Assembly (NCBI GenBank): GCA_013141055.1
Contig: JABFRS010000001.1
Span: forward strand, 682,001-746,000
Source of the DNA: Cyclobacteriaceae bacterium
Lineage (GTDB): Bacteria > Bacteroidota > Bacteroidia > Cytophagales > Cyclobacteriaceae
DNA: 64,000 bases
Direction: 5' to 3'
The notes beneath the pieces were generated by a model that ran no database searches, was not told the origin of the DNA, and saw nothing but the letters and a program-made list of their open reading frames with translations. The position numbers were made by a program, and so were the translations under genes. Of this stretch, positions 62,898 to 64,000 are shown one piece after another (within the stretch, counting starts at the first letter, position 1; each line of letters opens with the position of its first letter).

Positions 62898-64000
62898 ATG
62901 ATCAGAAATTATCTCAAGACCGCCTTCAGAAGCATCTTCCGCAATAAGCTAACTGCTTTTATCAATATTGCCGGATTGGCTCTTGCCATGAGCTGTGCGC
63001 TAATGATATATCTGTATGTTTCTGATGAAACCGGATATGACCGATACAGTGAAAAATCAGACAGAACATATCGCATCACCCGTGACTTTCTTTCACAGGA
63101 TGGATCAACCAATCTTAAACTTGGAAATGTTGCCCCTCCGATCGGTCCCCTTGTAAAAAATGATTTTGGAGAGATTGAAACCATGGCGCGCGCCATCAAC
63201 TTCAGGTTCGTATTGGGAATCGAAGAAAATGGTGAACAAACTAAAGTATTCACAGAGGAAAAGCTGTTTGTTGTAGAGCCCGACATCTTTAAGATTTTTG
63301 ATATTGAAGTGATCGCCGGTGACCCAAAGACAGCACTGGAAAAGCCGTTCTCCATTATGCTAACGGAAGAAGCAGCAGAAAAATATTTTGGAAATGAAAA
63401 TGCTGTCGGTAAACATCTTATTGGAAGCAATAAATATGAATTGGAAGTAACGGGGATCTACAAAAGCTTCCCCACTCAATCACACTGGCATCCTGAAATG
63501 ATGGTCTCCTTCAGCACGCTCAACGACAGTCTGGTATACGGAAGAAAACGACTGGAGACCAACTGGGGAAATAATGCATTTGGAACTTATGTCGTTTTAG
63601 AAGAAGGTGCCGATCCGGAAAAGCTGGAAGCCCAAATGCCCGCCTTCCTGAATAAGCATTTCGGACCATATGCAATTCGAGTGTTTGGCGCTCCTCCTAC
63701 ATTCGATGCTTCAAAAACTACCAAGCTCCATGTTGAAAAGGTTAAAGACATTCACCTGCTTTCACACCGTGATGATGAACTGGAAGCAAACGGCAGTATG
63801 AACAATGTTTACATCATGGGAGTCATCGGACTCTTCATCATCCTCATAGCATGCTTCAATTTTGTCAACCTTTCAACAGCAAGAGCAAGCACCAGAGCCA
63901 AAGAAGTAGGTCTTCGAAAAGCAGTTGGGGCTTACAAGAATCAACTCATAAATCAGTATCTCAGCGAATCCATTTTGATATCGTTCCTTGCAATGGCCCT
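62898..64000 (+). CDS. Duplicated FtsX/MacB-type ABC permease (orphan), copy 6, 3' end missing
   Basis: The frame opens at the ATG at 62898 (MIRNYLKTAFRSIFRNKLT) and stays open to the window end, giving 367 codons. Visible parts are the N-terminal helix, the first periplasmic core domain (SDETGYDRYSEKSDRTYRI; VGKHLIG) and the first FtsX helices with the coupling segment STARASTRAKEVGLRKAVGA. It is clearly a paralogue of the five permeases at 34.8-48.6 kb. Its own promoter and an inverted repeat precede it, and a histidine kinase gene lies 152 bp upstream. Confidence 0.9.
   Translation, partial: MIRNYLKTAFRSIFRNKLTAFINIAGLALAMSCALMIYLYVSDETGYDRYSEKSDRTYRITRDFLSQDGSTNLKLGNVAPPIGPLVKNDFGEIETMARAINFRFVLGIEENGEQTKVFTEEKLFVVEPDIFKIFDIEVIAGDPKTALEKPFSIMLTEEAAEKYFGNENAVGKHLIGSNKYELEVTGIYKSFPTQSHWHPEMMVSFSTLNDSLVYGRKRLETNWGNNAFGTYVVLEEGADPEKLEAQMPAFLNKHFGPYAIRVFGAPPTFDASKTTKLHVEKVKDIHLLSHRDDELEANGSMNNVYIMGVIGLFIILIACFNFVNLSTARASTRAKEVGLRKAVGAYKNQLINQYLSESILISFLAMA

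Noticed and set aside
1-64000. CRISPR arrays, rRNA, tRNA, prophage and known anti-phage systems
   Set aside because: I looked for regular spaced repeats, RNA gene signatures and hallmark proteins and saw none. A tRNA or RNA scan would be needed to exclude small RNAs.

Overview
The window is chromosomal DNA of a Bacteroidota bacterium, most likely a member of the Cytophagales. Three things point there. It carries gliding-motility genes gldA-gldF-gldG next to a DUF4340 gene. It has an expansion of about 800-residue orphan FtsX/MacB-type permeases. Several promoters have the Bacteroidota -7 form TAnnTTTG. Base composition looks moderate and fairly even. I saw no rRNA, tRNA, CRISPR array, transposase, integrase or phage gene, so this reads as ordinary chromosome with some lineage-specific accessory content. 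The genus is not resolved.

Layout. 1-9.2 kb: end of a membrane protein gene, a sarcosine-oxidase-like flavoenzyme, a lipoprotein aldose 1-epimerase, two small unknown proteins, a large secreted M14 peptidase, a DUF1272 zinc protein, a secreted DJ-1-like protein and its GlxA/AraC-type neighbour, and an MmcQ-like protein. 9.2-13.7 kb: lactate utilisation operon lutABC, meeting a convergent asparagine synthase. 14-19.9 kb: DUF5655 protein, peptidyl-tRNA hydrolase, a two-gene ABC-2 exporter, a secreted metallo-hydrolase, a PepSY-like secreted protein, then dnaN. 19.9-24.3 kb: leftward operon gldA-gldF-gldG-DUF4340 reading toward dnaN. 24.4-34.7 kb: a thioredoxin-like envelope protein, polyprenyl diphosphate synthase, three ion-transport proteins (MscS, CorA, Ca/Na antiporter), a coiled-coil lipoprotein, NADH dehydrogenase II and a KUP potassium transporter.

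34.8-48.6 kb is the most distinctive block. It holds five tandem duplicated FtsX-type permeases with no ATPase gene among them, interrupted by a terminator and an orphan 7TM sensor that lacks an output domain, and followed by a repeat-rich adhesin-head-like protein. A sixth permease begins at 62.9 kb after a PAS histidine kinase and runs off the window.

49.5-62.9 kb holds an AI-2E exporter/DoxX/DUF3089 operon, small coiled-coil membrane proteins, a luciferase-like monooxygenase, a complete subclass B1 metallo-beta-lactamase, a nucleoid-associated protein operon ending in a ThuA protein, and a TetR-MFS unit. The TetR regulator is frameshifted in its helix-turn-helix, while its probable operator and promoter are intact.

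I found no system that I can call new with confidence. The best leads are the permease array with its embedded output-less sensor, the broken TetR unit, and the chromosomal B1 beta-lactamase with divergent promoters.
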